Part shown: positions 1-12,341 of the stretch, piece after piece
Layout: each line of letters opens with the position of its first letter
How positions within the stretch are numbered: the stretch's first letter is position 1
NCBI GenBank assembly: GCA_963931925.1
Contig: OZ007569.1
Coordinates: 14,124,663-14,188,662 of the forward strand
Source of the DNA: Onchidella celtica
Taxonomy: Eukaryota; Mollusca; Gastropoda; Systellommatophora; Onchidiidae
DNA: 64,000 nt
Direction: 5' to 3'
Translations under genes and position numbers: made by a program
The notes under the pieces: model-generated
The model's input: only the letters and a program-made list of their open reading frames with translations
What the model was told of the DNA's origin: nothing
The model's database searches: none

Positions 1-3435
<3,435 letters not shown>

Positions 3436-3528
3436 TCTCTCTCTCTCTCTCTCTGTCTCTCTCTGTCTCTCTTTCTGTCTGTCTCTCTTTCTGTCTGTCT
3501 CTCTTTCTCTCTCTCTCTCTCTCTCTTT
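3436..3528 (+). repeat. TC-rich microsatellite with GTCT interruptions
   Basis: Almost pure pyrimidine run made of TC dinucleotides with regular TGTC and TTTC interruptions. Its overlapping Ser/Leu-rich and Arg/Glu-rich frames are low complexity. Confidence 0.95.
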
Positions 3529-3576
3529 TACACGCGTTTGCAAGACATAAGCCTGCTATGTCACTTGCTTTGGATT

Positions 3577-3595
3577 GGGGGGGGGGGGGGGGGGG
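3577..3595 (+). repeat. G19 homopolymer
   Basis: Nineteen consecutive G, the longest G run I see in the window and only about 50 bp after the TC array. Its length is prone to sequencing error. Confidence 0.9.
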
Positions 3596-3665
3596 ACAAT
3601 GAGAGACGCCCTCAGCCACTTTTATTTTATATTTTTGTCAATTTTTTTTTCTCCAGATTTAAAAG

Positions 3666-4094
3666 TCATCTCACAATTATTGCTTCAGGTTTGCAATGGT
3701 CTCTGAATCTGAATATTTTTGGATGAATCACTCTGACTATGCATGTGAAAATAGTCCGCTGTACTTTTGATACAAGAGCAATTTGTAGTTTGTGAAGTGA
3801 CATGAGACACGCGCTCTCCACGTCTACGTTCGCGGCTGATGCCCAGTTAGTTTGATATAGAGGGGTATTCACTACATGAAACACTATAGAGGTCATCGGT
3901 GTCCACTGAAGTGGACAGCCATCATCGAAGATGGCCCCAAAAGACACTGTCAGCCGCTTTTGTGCCGTCGGGGTTGAAACCGTTGTGAGACAAGTCTTCG
4001 GGTACTCATCCCCGGGCATCGTTAGCGAAAGTTGTCTCGTGAATGATCTCTCATGAAACAAAATATATCCTCTAGCCTGTCTGCGCCTTTTCAC
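3666..4094 (-). other. Unidentified 142-codon open frame
   Basis: This is the longest open frame outside the two retrotransposons and simple repeats. It lies on the minus strand in sequence that looks somewhat less AT-rich than its surroundings. The predicted protein shows no signal peptide, membrane segment, repeat or motif that I recognise. An 18-bp palindrome (TGTCCACTGAAGTGGACA, 3900-3917) lies inside it. It could be an exon, a relic of a mobile element, or chance. I do not consider it established as a gene. Confidence 0.12.
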
Positions 4095-5182
4095 AACCTG
4101 GTGCTGGAGAAATGAGATTCACACTTACTCAGGCCCATGTTACAATACGGATTTTTCCTCCCCCCCCCCCCCCTCCCCTTTTCTTTTCCTTGGTTTTGGT
4201 GGCTGATGTATATGGGGTGTCAGTCTAGACGTTTTCTCGCCGGTTCTCTTTGGTTATTAAAATTATGGTCGGTATTTTGCTTTTGTCTATTTTTGTTACT
4301 TCCGCTGGAGCAGGACAGGTTATGTATTCAGTTAGAAAATAGTAAATTTCTATTCTGGTATGAATAATGGTCTGGTTTCGAATACTGTCAGTACACATTA
4401 AGTAAGGAAAAAGCAAACATAACAAAACATTTGTTACCGGGGATTTCGATTTTAGAGAAAAATATTCAGTGTCAGCTAGCTCTGACGTCATGTACACTTC
4501 TCCAAACTGAAGATCTGCAGGGGAAGAGGCGGAAATGAAACATGTGCTACCCACAAATTAAAGGGTAAGAAAAAGCCCAGTTGCTTTCTCCCAACACATC
4601 ATTGATTATAGACTGTGTGGCTTATTATATATGTCTGCGGTGGTGGTCGCCATGAACTGGCATGTTGTCAGAGAATCAGGCAAGCGTTTCCTTTAACACG
4701 TGACAATGTCATAATGCCAGGCTGTGTCGTTCAAGGTGAGTGCTCGTACAAGTTACCGGCGGTGTGAGTTGACTGGGACAGAATGCGGGAGATTTTTACT
4801 AGTGACATATAGCAATTATCCGCCAGATCATCTTACGCTGGCTGATGTTGAAGAGTGGCTTTTTTTGTCCTGCATGACGAGCAACTATGAGAGTGAAAGT
4901 GGCCCGTATTGAATACGGATTGGCAGAATAGTTTTTATGTGCTGAATTATAAGAATGTGGGGCCATGATGAAGGTAGTATATTATATGTGGCTGGTGTTT
5001 AATGTTAACGCTAACACACGTATATTTAACTTTTATGTAGACATGGCAGCTGCAGTCTTGAATGGATAGAGGGATAAGAAACCAACACCAGCCTCGCTGA
5101 GCACTTTCCACAACATTGTCCAAGGAGATGTTACTCATTTGGCCTTGGTTGTCATATTTATATGTAGAGCTATTGCATCACC
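4095..5182. other. Non-coding stretch before the assembly gap
   Basis: Contains a C-run of about 14 (4160-4173) followed by T/C-rich sequence. No gene, RNA or mobile element is recognised. Confidence 0.5.
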
Positions 5183-5382
5183 NNNNNNNNNNNNNNNNNN
5201 NNNNNNNNNNNNNNNNNNNNNNNNNNNNNNNNNNNNNNNNNNNNNNNNNNNNNNNNNNNNNNNNNNNNNNNNNNNNNNNNNNNNNNNNNNNNNNNNNNNN
5301 NNNNNNNNNNNNNNNNNNNNNNNNNNNNNNNNNNNNNNNNNNNNNNNNNNNNNNNNNNNNNNNNNNNNNNNNNNNNNNNNNN
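5183..5382. other. Assembly gap of 200 N
   Basis: Exactly 200 unknown bases. The round number suggests a placeholder of unknown true size rather than a measured gap. It lies about 270 bp upstream of the LTR retrotransposon, so whatever is missing is outside that element. Confidence 0.99.
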
Positions 5383-5650
5383 TTAAAAAAAAGAAAGCTC
5401 AAAACTTAAGCTGTGTTTTCATGAAAACATTCTTTCTTCTTCACTACTCGAAGGGTTTTTGACGTTTCCGTTACCGCTTCTGATTCAGTACACATGGAAA
5501 CCCAGCCTTAGTGCACGTAACTTTCGTATGAATTCACCTGATAGTTTTGGTTGAATGTGGGTTGAACAAATCAAAGTATTATTTTTTATTTCCTTTATTA
5601 CTTTAGAAGAAAGTAGGAATAGGTGATAGTGCAGTATCATTTTTAATATG

Positions 5651-5655
5651 ATGTT
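5651..5655 (+). repeat. 5-bp target-site duplication, left copy
   Basis: ATGTT immediately before the TG of the 5' LTR. It is matched exactly by ATGTT after the CA of the 3' LTR at 12337-12341. Five-base duplications are usual for gypsy-type integrases. Confidence 0.93.
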
Positions 5656-5979
5656 TGTAGCGTCCCACTAGTTGAACGATCGATATTTTTCTTCCCCCTG
5701 CATGACGCGTCTCACTCGGCGACCCCCCCCCCCCCTCTCGCCAGCAAGGCCGGTATTTCCCTTTGATGTCGATGTATGGCTTGTTTGTCTCACTGTAGAA
5801 AATCTAGAAGCGTCTGAAAGATACTGCAGTGTCCGAGATTACGCTAGGTCGACCTTGAGTGATGTAATGCTGTGACGTGTCTGTGTACGATTGGGTGGCC
5901 TGTATGTGTCCCGAACGATCTAGGTCTGTCTCGTGCTTATGGGGCGGTAAAGCCGCTTCCTGAACGTTCCTGGACAGAA

Positions 5980-5989
5980 TATATATAAG
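5980..5989 (+). promoter_or_regulatory. TATA-like box of the 5' LTR
   Basis: TATATATAAG stands out in otherwise GC-richer LTR sequence and lies about 300 nt before the end of the LTR, a sensible place for a retroelement promoter. The same motif recurs in the 3' LTR near 12036. Start of transcription would be expected near 6010-6020 (inference). Confidence 0.6.
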
Positions 5990-6015
5990 GAGGGCCAGGC
6001 GAGCGGTAGAGGTGC

Positions 6016-6049
6016 AAATCGTGGGTGAAAATCGTAAGGTGCAAATCGT
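6016..6049 (+). repeat. Triple AAATCGT motif downstream of the LTR TATA box
   Basis: AAATCGT occurs at 6016-6022, 6029-6035 and 6043-6049, spaced 13 and 14 nt apart and embedded in GGTG-rich sequence. It is repeated in the 3' LTR. It falls about where the transcript would begin. It could bind a factor or simply be a small internal duplication. Confidence 0.7.
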
Positions 6050-6282
6050 AGGTGTGTACATCCAGTTGTAGTAGAAGTGTAGTGCCTTCCCTGATAGGTG
6101 TAAGTAACTTGTGGATATCAGCTCGTGTTTACAGTTATTAAAGTTAGTATTAATTGTTCATCGGATCCTGTTATTTATTTCTACAACAGTTCGAGACAGT
6201 TTCGTTTTTTAAGGGGTAGACGATCAGTTCATCTGACTCTCCCCATCATAACGTGCTGAAATTTGCATCAACTGTTACATAT

Positions 6283-6300
6283 TGGGGGCTCGTCCGGGAT
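6283..6300 (+). other. Primer binding site, tRNA-Pro type
   Basis: TGGGGGCTCGTCCGGGAT, 18 nt, lies 3 nt after the 5' LTR. It is complementary to the 3' end of proline tRNA including CCA, and is the same 18-mer as the primer site of murine leukaemia virus. It primes minus-strand cDNA synthesis. Confidence 0.95.
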
Positions 6301-6390
6301 CCGATTAGATCAGAACAGATTCAATTCAGACCATCGAAGTGTTTCTAAAGTACAGTAAAGTGTGTAAAGATCATCGAGGATATCCACAAC

Positions 6391-9300
6391 ATGTCAGAGG
6401 CTATTGGAAGGCTTGGCCAGGAAGCAGACGCCTTGGAGCTCACTGGGAAGGAGAGACAGGACTACATCCGTGAAGGCCTAAGGGAGGAAAGAGAGAGGCA
6501 AGAGCGCATGGAGCAACTGAAGATAGAGGCTCAAGAGAAGGAGGCTCAACGACAGGCTCGGGAGAAGGAGGCGGAACGACAGGCTCAACGACAGCTGGAA
6601 ATAGAAAAGATGAACCACGAGCTGGAGATGGAGAGGATCCGCCATCAGCGTGGAGGCGAGTCGACGCAGGGGACCAGCGACCACGCCAGTTCCAAGAGAC
6701 CCAAGCTACCTGCATTTCAGGATGGGAAGGACGACCTTGATAGCTGGCTACTTCGTTTTGAGAGGTTTGCCGAGACAGCGGACTGGCCTAGATCCACATG
6801 GACGACATCACTGTCTGCCCTGCTGACTGGGAGAGCTCTGGAGTGCTTCTGTCGATTGCCGATTGATGAGGCCAAGGACTACGACAAAGTCAAGGAAGCT
6901 TTGCAGAAGAGGTATAACCTGTCAGAGGACGGTTACAGACTCATGTTCAGACAAGGTAAGCCTGAAGATGGAGAAGATGTCGGGATGTTTCTTACTAGGA
7001 TCAAGACTTACCTAGAGAGGTGGATAAAGCTATCAAAGACGGAGAAGACCTACGAAGGAGTGAGGGACCTGTTTGTTAGAGAGCAGTTCATGGATGTTTG
7101 CCCACCAGACCTTGCGACCCATGTGAGGGAGAGGAAGCCAAAGGCGCTACAGGACGTCGCAGACTCAGCGGAGGCGTTCCTGGTAGCGAGGAACCGGACA
7201 CTCAGAGGGAGCGCCAGACTGCAAAGCCGGCCAGTGCGACGGAGTCCCAACGGAGACAGAAGCCCACAGGTCTGCCATAGGTGCCAGAGGCCGGGACATA
7301 AGGCGACGGAGTGTCGTACCAAGATAAACGACAAAGGTGAGTTGAAATGTTACCTTTGTGGAAAGCCAGGCCACGTTCGGAGAATGTGTCCAGCCCAGAA
7401 GGATACGGGGCGAGGCAAGCCGAACAAGGCGGCGGCGGCCGTAGTTATAGCGGCGGACGACTCGTCGAGACAGGATGCGACGACGGCTGACACCAGCATC
7501 AACGTTCAAGCGGTAATGAAGCACGGGAAGCTCCAGTTAGCGGTGCCTGTTACGTGCGGAGGATGCAGTGACGGAAGGACCGTGGAGAAGCTGAAGTTAC
7601 CAGTGATGAAGGGCTTGATTGGAAATCGAGCAGTAGATGTCCTAAGAGATACCGGCTGTGAAGGTGTAGTGGTGCGGCGATCACTGGTGGACGACGGACA
7701 GCTCACCGGTGGGAAGAAACTCATCGCGAGGATCGATAACTCCTTGCTAGCGGCGGAGGAAGCCATCATCGACGTGAGAACGCCTTACCTGACGGGCAGA
7801 GTGACGGCACTGTGTCTCCCGGAGACCATCTGCGACCTAGTAGTCGGGAACGTGGACGGAGCGAAGGATCCGTACGACCCTGATACTGAGGTGATGGTAG
7901 GAGCGGTGACCACGAGGGCCCAGGAGAAGAGGAAGGACCAGTCTACGTCGCTGAGGGTGCCGAGGGCAGAACGGCACGCGGGAGTGGATAGGAAGGAACT
8001 CATCCGACTCCAGGAAGAAGACGAAGACCTCAAGAAGTTGGGGCAGAAGAAAATTCCGACCAACAGAGGCAACAAGTCCGTACACTTCGAGAGACACGGA
8101 GGTGTACTGTACCGGATTTACAGGGACATAAGACAGGCTACGATTGCAAGACAAGTGGTACTACCCGAGAAACTGAGGGAGTATGTACTGAGCGTTGCCC
8201 ATGATTCTATCGTCGGAGGACATCTCGGCGTGAAGAAGACGAAGGACAGGGTGATGAGCAGTTTTTACTGGCCTGGTATCGAAGGTGACGTCGCGAGATA
8301 CTGCCGCTCATGTGACATCTGCCAGAGGACAGTGAACAAGGGAGCGACTCCTAAGGTGCATTTGCAGAGTATGCCAGTGGTAGACATCCCATTTAGGAGA
8401 GTGGCCGTGGACCTAGTAGGACCTATTGACCCCCCAAGTGAAGGCGGACATCGGTATATCCTGGTATACGTAGACTACGCTACTCGTTACCCTGAAGCTA
8501 CCCCCTTGAAGAAGATTGACGCAGAGACAGTAGCAGAAGCCTTAGTAAATATCTACAGCCGTTTGGGTGTGCCCGAGGAGATCTTATCTGATCAAGGGAC
8601 TCAATTCATGTCGGACGTCATGAAGGAAACGAACAGACTACTGGGAATTCGACAGTCGACCACCACAGTCTACCACCCTATGTGCAACGGGCTGGTGGAG
8701 CGATTTAATGGCACACTGAAGAAGACCTTGAGGCGACTGTGCGCGGAGCAACCTAAGCAGTGGCACCGATACATTAACCCGCTGCTCTTCGCGTATCGTG
8801 AAGTTCCCCAAGAATCGACAAAGTTCGCCCCATTCGAGTTACTGTATGGAAGAACGGTGAGAGGACCGATGCACATCTTGCGAAAATTATGGACCAAGGA
8901 CGTAGAGGAGCCGGAGACAAAGACCAGTTACCAGTACGTCATGGAACTACGCGAGCGGCTGGAGGACACGTGGAAGTTAGCGACGGAAGAGCTCTCAAAT
9001 TCACAAGGTAAACAGAAAACCTACTACGACCGGAAGGCTCGAGAGAGGAAGTTCCGCCCTGGCGACGAAGTTTTAGTACTGCTGCCGACAAACGCTAACA
9101 AGCTCCTAGTCCAGTGGAAGGGACCATACAAGGTAGTCTCGGTTGTCGGTGTCAACGACTACAGAGTCAAGATGGGTGTGAAAGAGAAGACATTGCACGC
9201 TAACCTTCTCAAGAGGTATATCCCCAGGACTACACCAGCGACGACGCAAGCAGCGGCGGCGGCAATGGGACCGGCATCTGTCGTGACCGAGATATGTGAG

Positions 9301-10926
9301 ATGAACGACGGCAGGAGCGACACCACACCTGGAGATGTCGACGCTATGATGGACGACGACGGTGATGGTGCTGGGACTGTGCTGGCAGAGAACGACGTGA
9401 TGGACGAGAGTCAACCTGTGGAGTCTGCTGGCATGACAGTCATCGAGGACTGCGACCTGGAAGGCGACAACGGTGGAATGACGGAGGACCTTGCCGACCT
9501 AGGGAGCTGGGACCAGAAGGAAGGCTACGAAGATGTCCAATATGGAACGCAGCTGACGCCGGAACAACGTCAACAACTCGGCGACGTGGTGAAGGAGTAT
9601 CAACGCATCTTCACCAATCTCCCCGGATGCTGCCAGTTAGGCGAACATTGTATCGACCTGACATCAGAGGTACCTGTTCGGCAACGACCATATCCGGTGC
9701 CCTATGCTATGCGCGACTCCTTGAAGGAGGAGCTCAGTACCATGGAAAGGTTGGGCATCATACGCAGGAGCTCATCAGCTTATGCTTCACCGGTTGTTGT
9801 CGTCAAGAAGAAGGATGGATCCAATCGAGTCTGCATCGACAACAGGAGGCTGAACAAGATCACAGTGTTCGACCCTCATCCGACAGCAGCCCCATCGGAA
9901 GTGTTCCAGAGTCTGTCGAGAGGAAGAATATTCTCTCGGATCGACTTGAGCAAGGGATACTGGCAAGTGCGAGTCCTGGAACAAGACATTCCCAAGACAG
10001 CGTTCGTCACCATGGGCGAACATTACGAATTCACCCGGATGCCCTTCGGGATGATGAACTCAGGAGCTACACTGAACAGGATCGTGAAGCCATTGATCCA
10101 GGGACTGAACAATGTGACAGCGTATGTGGACGACCTGCTGATCCATACAGAGACATTCGACGAGCATGTGAAGGCTCTCAAAGAATTGCTGCAGAGGATG
10201 GACCAAGCTGGATTAACTGCAAGACCATCCAAGTGCCTGATTGGCACGTCTGAAGTGGACTTTGTTGGACACTCAGTGGGAAAGGGTATGATTGGTCTGT
10301 TAGAAGAAAATGTGTTTAAGGTGCGAGATGCACCCAGACCCACCACTAAGAAGGAAGTGAAAGCATTTTTAGGACTGGTGGGATATTACCAAGAATTTGT
10401 ACCTAACTTTGCAGCGATTGCAGCACCACTGTCTGATTTGCTTAGAAAGGGTCAGCCCAATGTAGTTCAATGGGAAGAAGTGCAGGAGAAAGCGTACACT
10501 TCTTTGAAGAATGCCATTGTTTCCAAACCCGTGTTATGTTTGCCAGATTTTTCAAAAGAATTTGTTCTAGCAACTGATGCATCAGATCGCGGGTTGGGTG
10601 CTGCTCTTATGCAGGAATATGAGGGAAAGTTGTATCCTGTGGCATATGCCAGTCGTAAGCTATTGCCTCGTGAGACGAAATATTCAGTCTCAGAGCGAGA
10701 ATGCCTAGCCATCGTTTGGGCCGTAAAGAAGTTTACTTTGTATTTGTATGGTAAGGAGTTTGTGCTCCAGACTGACCATAGGTCATTAGAGTATTTGAAT
10801 TCTGCCAGATTTGACAGCCCAAAGCTATTACGATGGAGTCTATTTTTACAGTCATATAGATTCAGGATTAGGTATGTCAAGGGCAAGGAAAATGTCGGCG
10901 CCGACTTCCTAAGTAGAGTGTTTTGA
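6391..10926 (+). CDS. gag-pol polyprotein, Gmr1-like domain order
   Basis: A single 1511-residue frame encoding capsid and replication enzymes. Domains in order (residues approximate): charged coiled-coil 30-90; gag/capsid 108-268; two CCHC zinc knuckles 295-308 and 320-333; aspartic protease with DTG 420-422; integrase zinc finger with H604, H611, C641 and C644; integrase core with D674, D734 and E770 (35 residues between the last two, the classic DDE spacing); GPY/F module around 905-925; acidic linker about 960-1050; reverse transcriptase about 1090-1270 with D1185 and YVDD 1245-1248; RNase H with D1396, E1437 and D1462. Gag and pol share one frame, so no frameshift is needed. The first ATG, 90 nt after the primer site, is the natural start. 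The protease-integrase-RT order separates it from ordinary gypsy elements. The frame looks whole. Confidence 0.97.
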   Translation: MSEAIGRLGQEADALELTGKERQDYIREGLREERERQERMEQLKIEAQEKEAQRQAREKEAERQAQRQLEIEKMNHELEMERIRHQRGGESTQGTSDHASSKRPKLPAFQDGKDDLDSWLLRFERFAETADWPRSTWTTSLSALLTGRALECFCRLPIDEAKDYDKVKEALQKRYNLSEDGYRLMFRQGKPEDGEDVGMFLTRIKTYLERWIKLSKTEKTYEGVRDLFVREQFMDVCPPDLATHVRERKPKALQDVADSAEAFLVARNRTLRGSARLQSRPVRRSPNGDRSPQVCHRCQRPGHKATECRTKINDKGELKCYLCGKPGHVRRMCPAQKDTGRGKPNKAAAAVVIAADDSSRQDATTADTSINVQAVMKHGKLQLAVPVTCGGCSDGRTVEKLKLPVMKGLIGNRAVDVLRDTGCEGVVVRRSLVDDGQLTGGKKLIARIDNSLLAAEEAIIDVRTPYLTGRVTALCLPETICDLVVGNVDGAKDPYDPDTEVMVGAVTTRAQEKRKDQSTSLRVPRAERHAGVDRKELIRLQEEDEDLKKLGQKKIPTNRGNKSVHFERHGGVLYRIYRDIRQATIARQVVLPEKLREYVLSVAHDSIVGGHLGVKKTKDRVMSSFYWPGIEGDVARYCRSCDICQRTVNKGATPKVHLQSMPVVDIPFRRVAVDLVGPIDPPSEGGHRYILVYVDYATRYPEATPLKKIDAETVAEALVNIYSRLGVPEEILSDQGTQFMSDVMKETNRLLGIRQSTTTVYHPMCNGLVERFNGTLKKTLRRLCAEQPKQWHRYINPLLFAYREVPQESTKFAPFELLYGRTVRGPMHILRKLWTKDVEEPETKTSYQYVMELRERLEDTWKLATEELSNSQGKQKTYYDRKARERKFRPGDEVLVLLPTNANKLLVQWKGPYKVVSVVGVNDYRVKMGVKEKTLHANLLKRYIPRTTPATTQAAAAAMGPASVVTEICEMNDGRSDTTPGDVDAMMDDDGDGAGTVLAENDVMDESQPVESAGMTVIEDCDLEGDNGGMTEDLADLGSWDQKEGYEDVQYGTQLTPEQRQQLGDVVKEYQRIFTNLPGCCQLGEHCIDLTSEVPVRQRPYPVPYAMRDSLKEELSTMERLGIIRRSSSAYASPVVVVKKKDGSNRVCIDNRRLNKITVFDPHPTAAPSEVFQSLSRGRIFSRIDLSKGYWQVRVLEQDIPKTAFVTMGEHYEFTRMPFGMMNSGATLNRIVKPLIQGLNNVTAYVDDLLIHTETFDEHVKALKELLQRMDQAGLTARPSKCLIGTSEVDFVGHSVGKGMIGLLEENVFKVRDAPRPTTKKEVKAFLGLVGYYQEFVPNFAAIAAPLSDLLRKGQPNVVQWEEVQEKAYTSLKNAIVSKPVLCLPDFSKEFVLATDASDRGLGAALMQEYEGKLYPVAYASRKLLPRETKYSVSERECLAIVWAVKKFTLYLYGKEFVLQTDHRSLEYLNSARFDSPKLLRWSLFLQSYRFRIRYVKGKENVGADFLSRVF

Positions 10927-11700
10927 ATAGTACAAGTTCAGTGAGATGTATTGTAACCCAGAGTTTTGCCTGTTGGATATGTTTCTGGGATGACTGTATT
11001 GTACTGTAATGTATATCTGACTGAGTATTGAATTATTGGCCGGCAGAGAGCCACTATGTATTAGTCATATTTTGATGTTTTCATTATTTGTTACCAATGG
11101 GACAATGTAATTTTTGAAGACTGTAACCCAAATGGGAACTGCGAGCAAGCAGAGATTTTGGTACGTTGCATTGATGTAATTTACGAGTGGCCTAAGCTTG
11201 GGCAGTATCGGTATTGCTTTGTTATAATTTGTTTGATCTGATATGATGAAGTTTGACCCTGATCAGTGGTCGATATGTGTTGGTATTTTTGCCATTGTAT
11301 CTATGACTTTATGCATTTGGTATGTAAGACAACCATTGTTATGTACAACGTTATGTGCTATGGTTCGTGCACGAAGTATTTTGTACTCGATGGCCATCGT
11401 TTCACCATGGTATGATTTTTAATAGTATCATTGACCATTGTTTCACCACAGTGGTGGTAGTGTACTGGTTATAATAGTAGGTCTACTGTTGACCATGGTT
11501 TTGTAATGGTACTGCAATGATATTGTAATGAGATTGTATTAGTGTTATAAGGATACTATGATTGTTGTATTGTACTTAGGATATTGGGAAGACACCTAGT
11601 ACGTTATTAGCAATGTCTATTGTAAGATTGGAAATGATAAGTATTGTATGATAGTGTAGACGCTTTATGATGTAGATAGTTGAAGAATGTTCAACTTAAA
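10927..11700 (+). other. Long 3' non-coding tail of the LTR element
   Basis: About 770 bp between the gag-pol stop and the polypurine tract with no open frame of note, so no envelope gene. It is rich in TATTGTA-like and CCAT/ATGG words, including two related copies of a TTTCACCA-containing motif near 11400 and 11440. A hairpin with 7-bp arms (AGTTGAA at 11678-11684 and TTCAACT at 11690-11696) lies at its end. Confidence 0.75.
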
Positions 11701-11711
11701 TTGGGGAGTTG
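11701..11711 (+). other. Candidate polypurine tract
   Basis: TTGGGGAGTTG directly abuts the 3' LTR. It is short and not purely purine, but is G-rich and in the place where plus-strand synthesis is primed. No better purine run lies nearby. Confidence 0.55.
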
Positions 11712-12336
11712 TGTAGCGTCCCACTAGTTGAACGATCGATATTTTTCTTCCCCCTGCATGACGCGTCTCACTCGGCGACCCCCCCCCCCCCCTCTCGCCA
11801 GCAAGGCCGGTATTTCCCTTTGATGTCGATGTATGGCTTGTTTGTCTCACTGTAGAAAATCTAGAAGCGTCTGAAAGATACTGCAGTGTCCGAGATTACG
11901 CTAGGTCGACCTTGAGTGATGTAATGCTGTGACGTGTCTGTGTACGATTGGGTGGCCTGTATGTGTCCCGAACGATCTAGGTCTGTCTCGTGCTTATGGG
12001 GCGGTAAAGCCGCTTCCTGAACGTTCCTGGACAGAATATATATAAGGAGGGCCAGGCGAGCGGTAGAGGTGCAAATCGTGGGTGAAAATCGTAAGGTGCA
12101 AATCGTAGGTGTGTACATCCAGTTGTAGTAGAAGTGTAGTGCCTTCCCTGATAGGTGTAAGTAACTTGTGGATATCAGCTCGTGTTTACAGTTATTAAAG
12201 TTAGTATTAATTGTTCATCGGATCCTGTTATTTATTTCTACAACAGTTCGAGACAGTTTCGTTTTTTAAGGGGTAGACGATCAGTTCATCTGACTCTCCC
12301 CATCATAACGTGCTGAAATTTGCATCAACTGTTACA
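11712..12336 (+). repeat. 3' LTR, 625 bp
   Basis: Same sequence as the 5' LTR apart from one extra C in the poly-C tract near 11780. It ends GTTACA and is followed directly by the right target duplication. The near-identity dates the insertion as recent, since LTR pairs are identical at integration. Confidence 0.97.
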
Positions 12337-12341
12337 ATGTT
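12337..12341 (+). repeat. 5-bp target-site duplication, right copy
   Basis: ATGTT, identical to 5651-5655. It confirms the element boundaries to the base. Confidence 0.93.

Larger units (their letters stand above)
5656..6279 (+). repeat. 5' LTR, 624 bp
   Basis: Begins TGTAGCGTCCC and ends AACTGTTACA. Reading both copies side by side, it matches the 3' LTR throughout except for one C in the poly-C tract near position 5724. It carries a TATA-like box at 5980-5989, a short repeated motif just downstream and an ATTAAA at 6137-6142 that could serve as a poly(A) signal. On that reading U3 is about 350 bp. The exact R boundaries cannot be read from sequence alone. Confidence 0.97.
5656..12336 (+). 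mobile_element. Gmr1-like (gypsy-related) LTR retrotransposon, whole
   Basis: A complete-looking 6.7-kb element. It has two LTRs of 624 and 625 bp that start TG and end CA, a 5-bp target duplication, a proline-tRNA primer site 3 nt after the 5' LTR, one continuous gag-pol frame, a G-rich candidate polypurine tract and no envelope gene. Integrase lies before reverse transcriptase, which is the Copia-like order but with gypsy-type domain sequences. This is the hallmark of the Gmr1 group, first described in deuterostomes. I see no breaks in the coding frame. The LTRs differ only in the length of one poly-C tract, so the insertion is very young. The family assignment rests on domain order and motifs and not on a tree. 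Confidence 0.95.

Noticed and set aside
9627-10253. 208-codon frame inside the LTR element
   Set aside because: An out-of-frame shadow of the RT region; the main frame carries all domain motifs.
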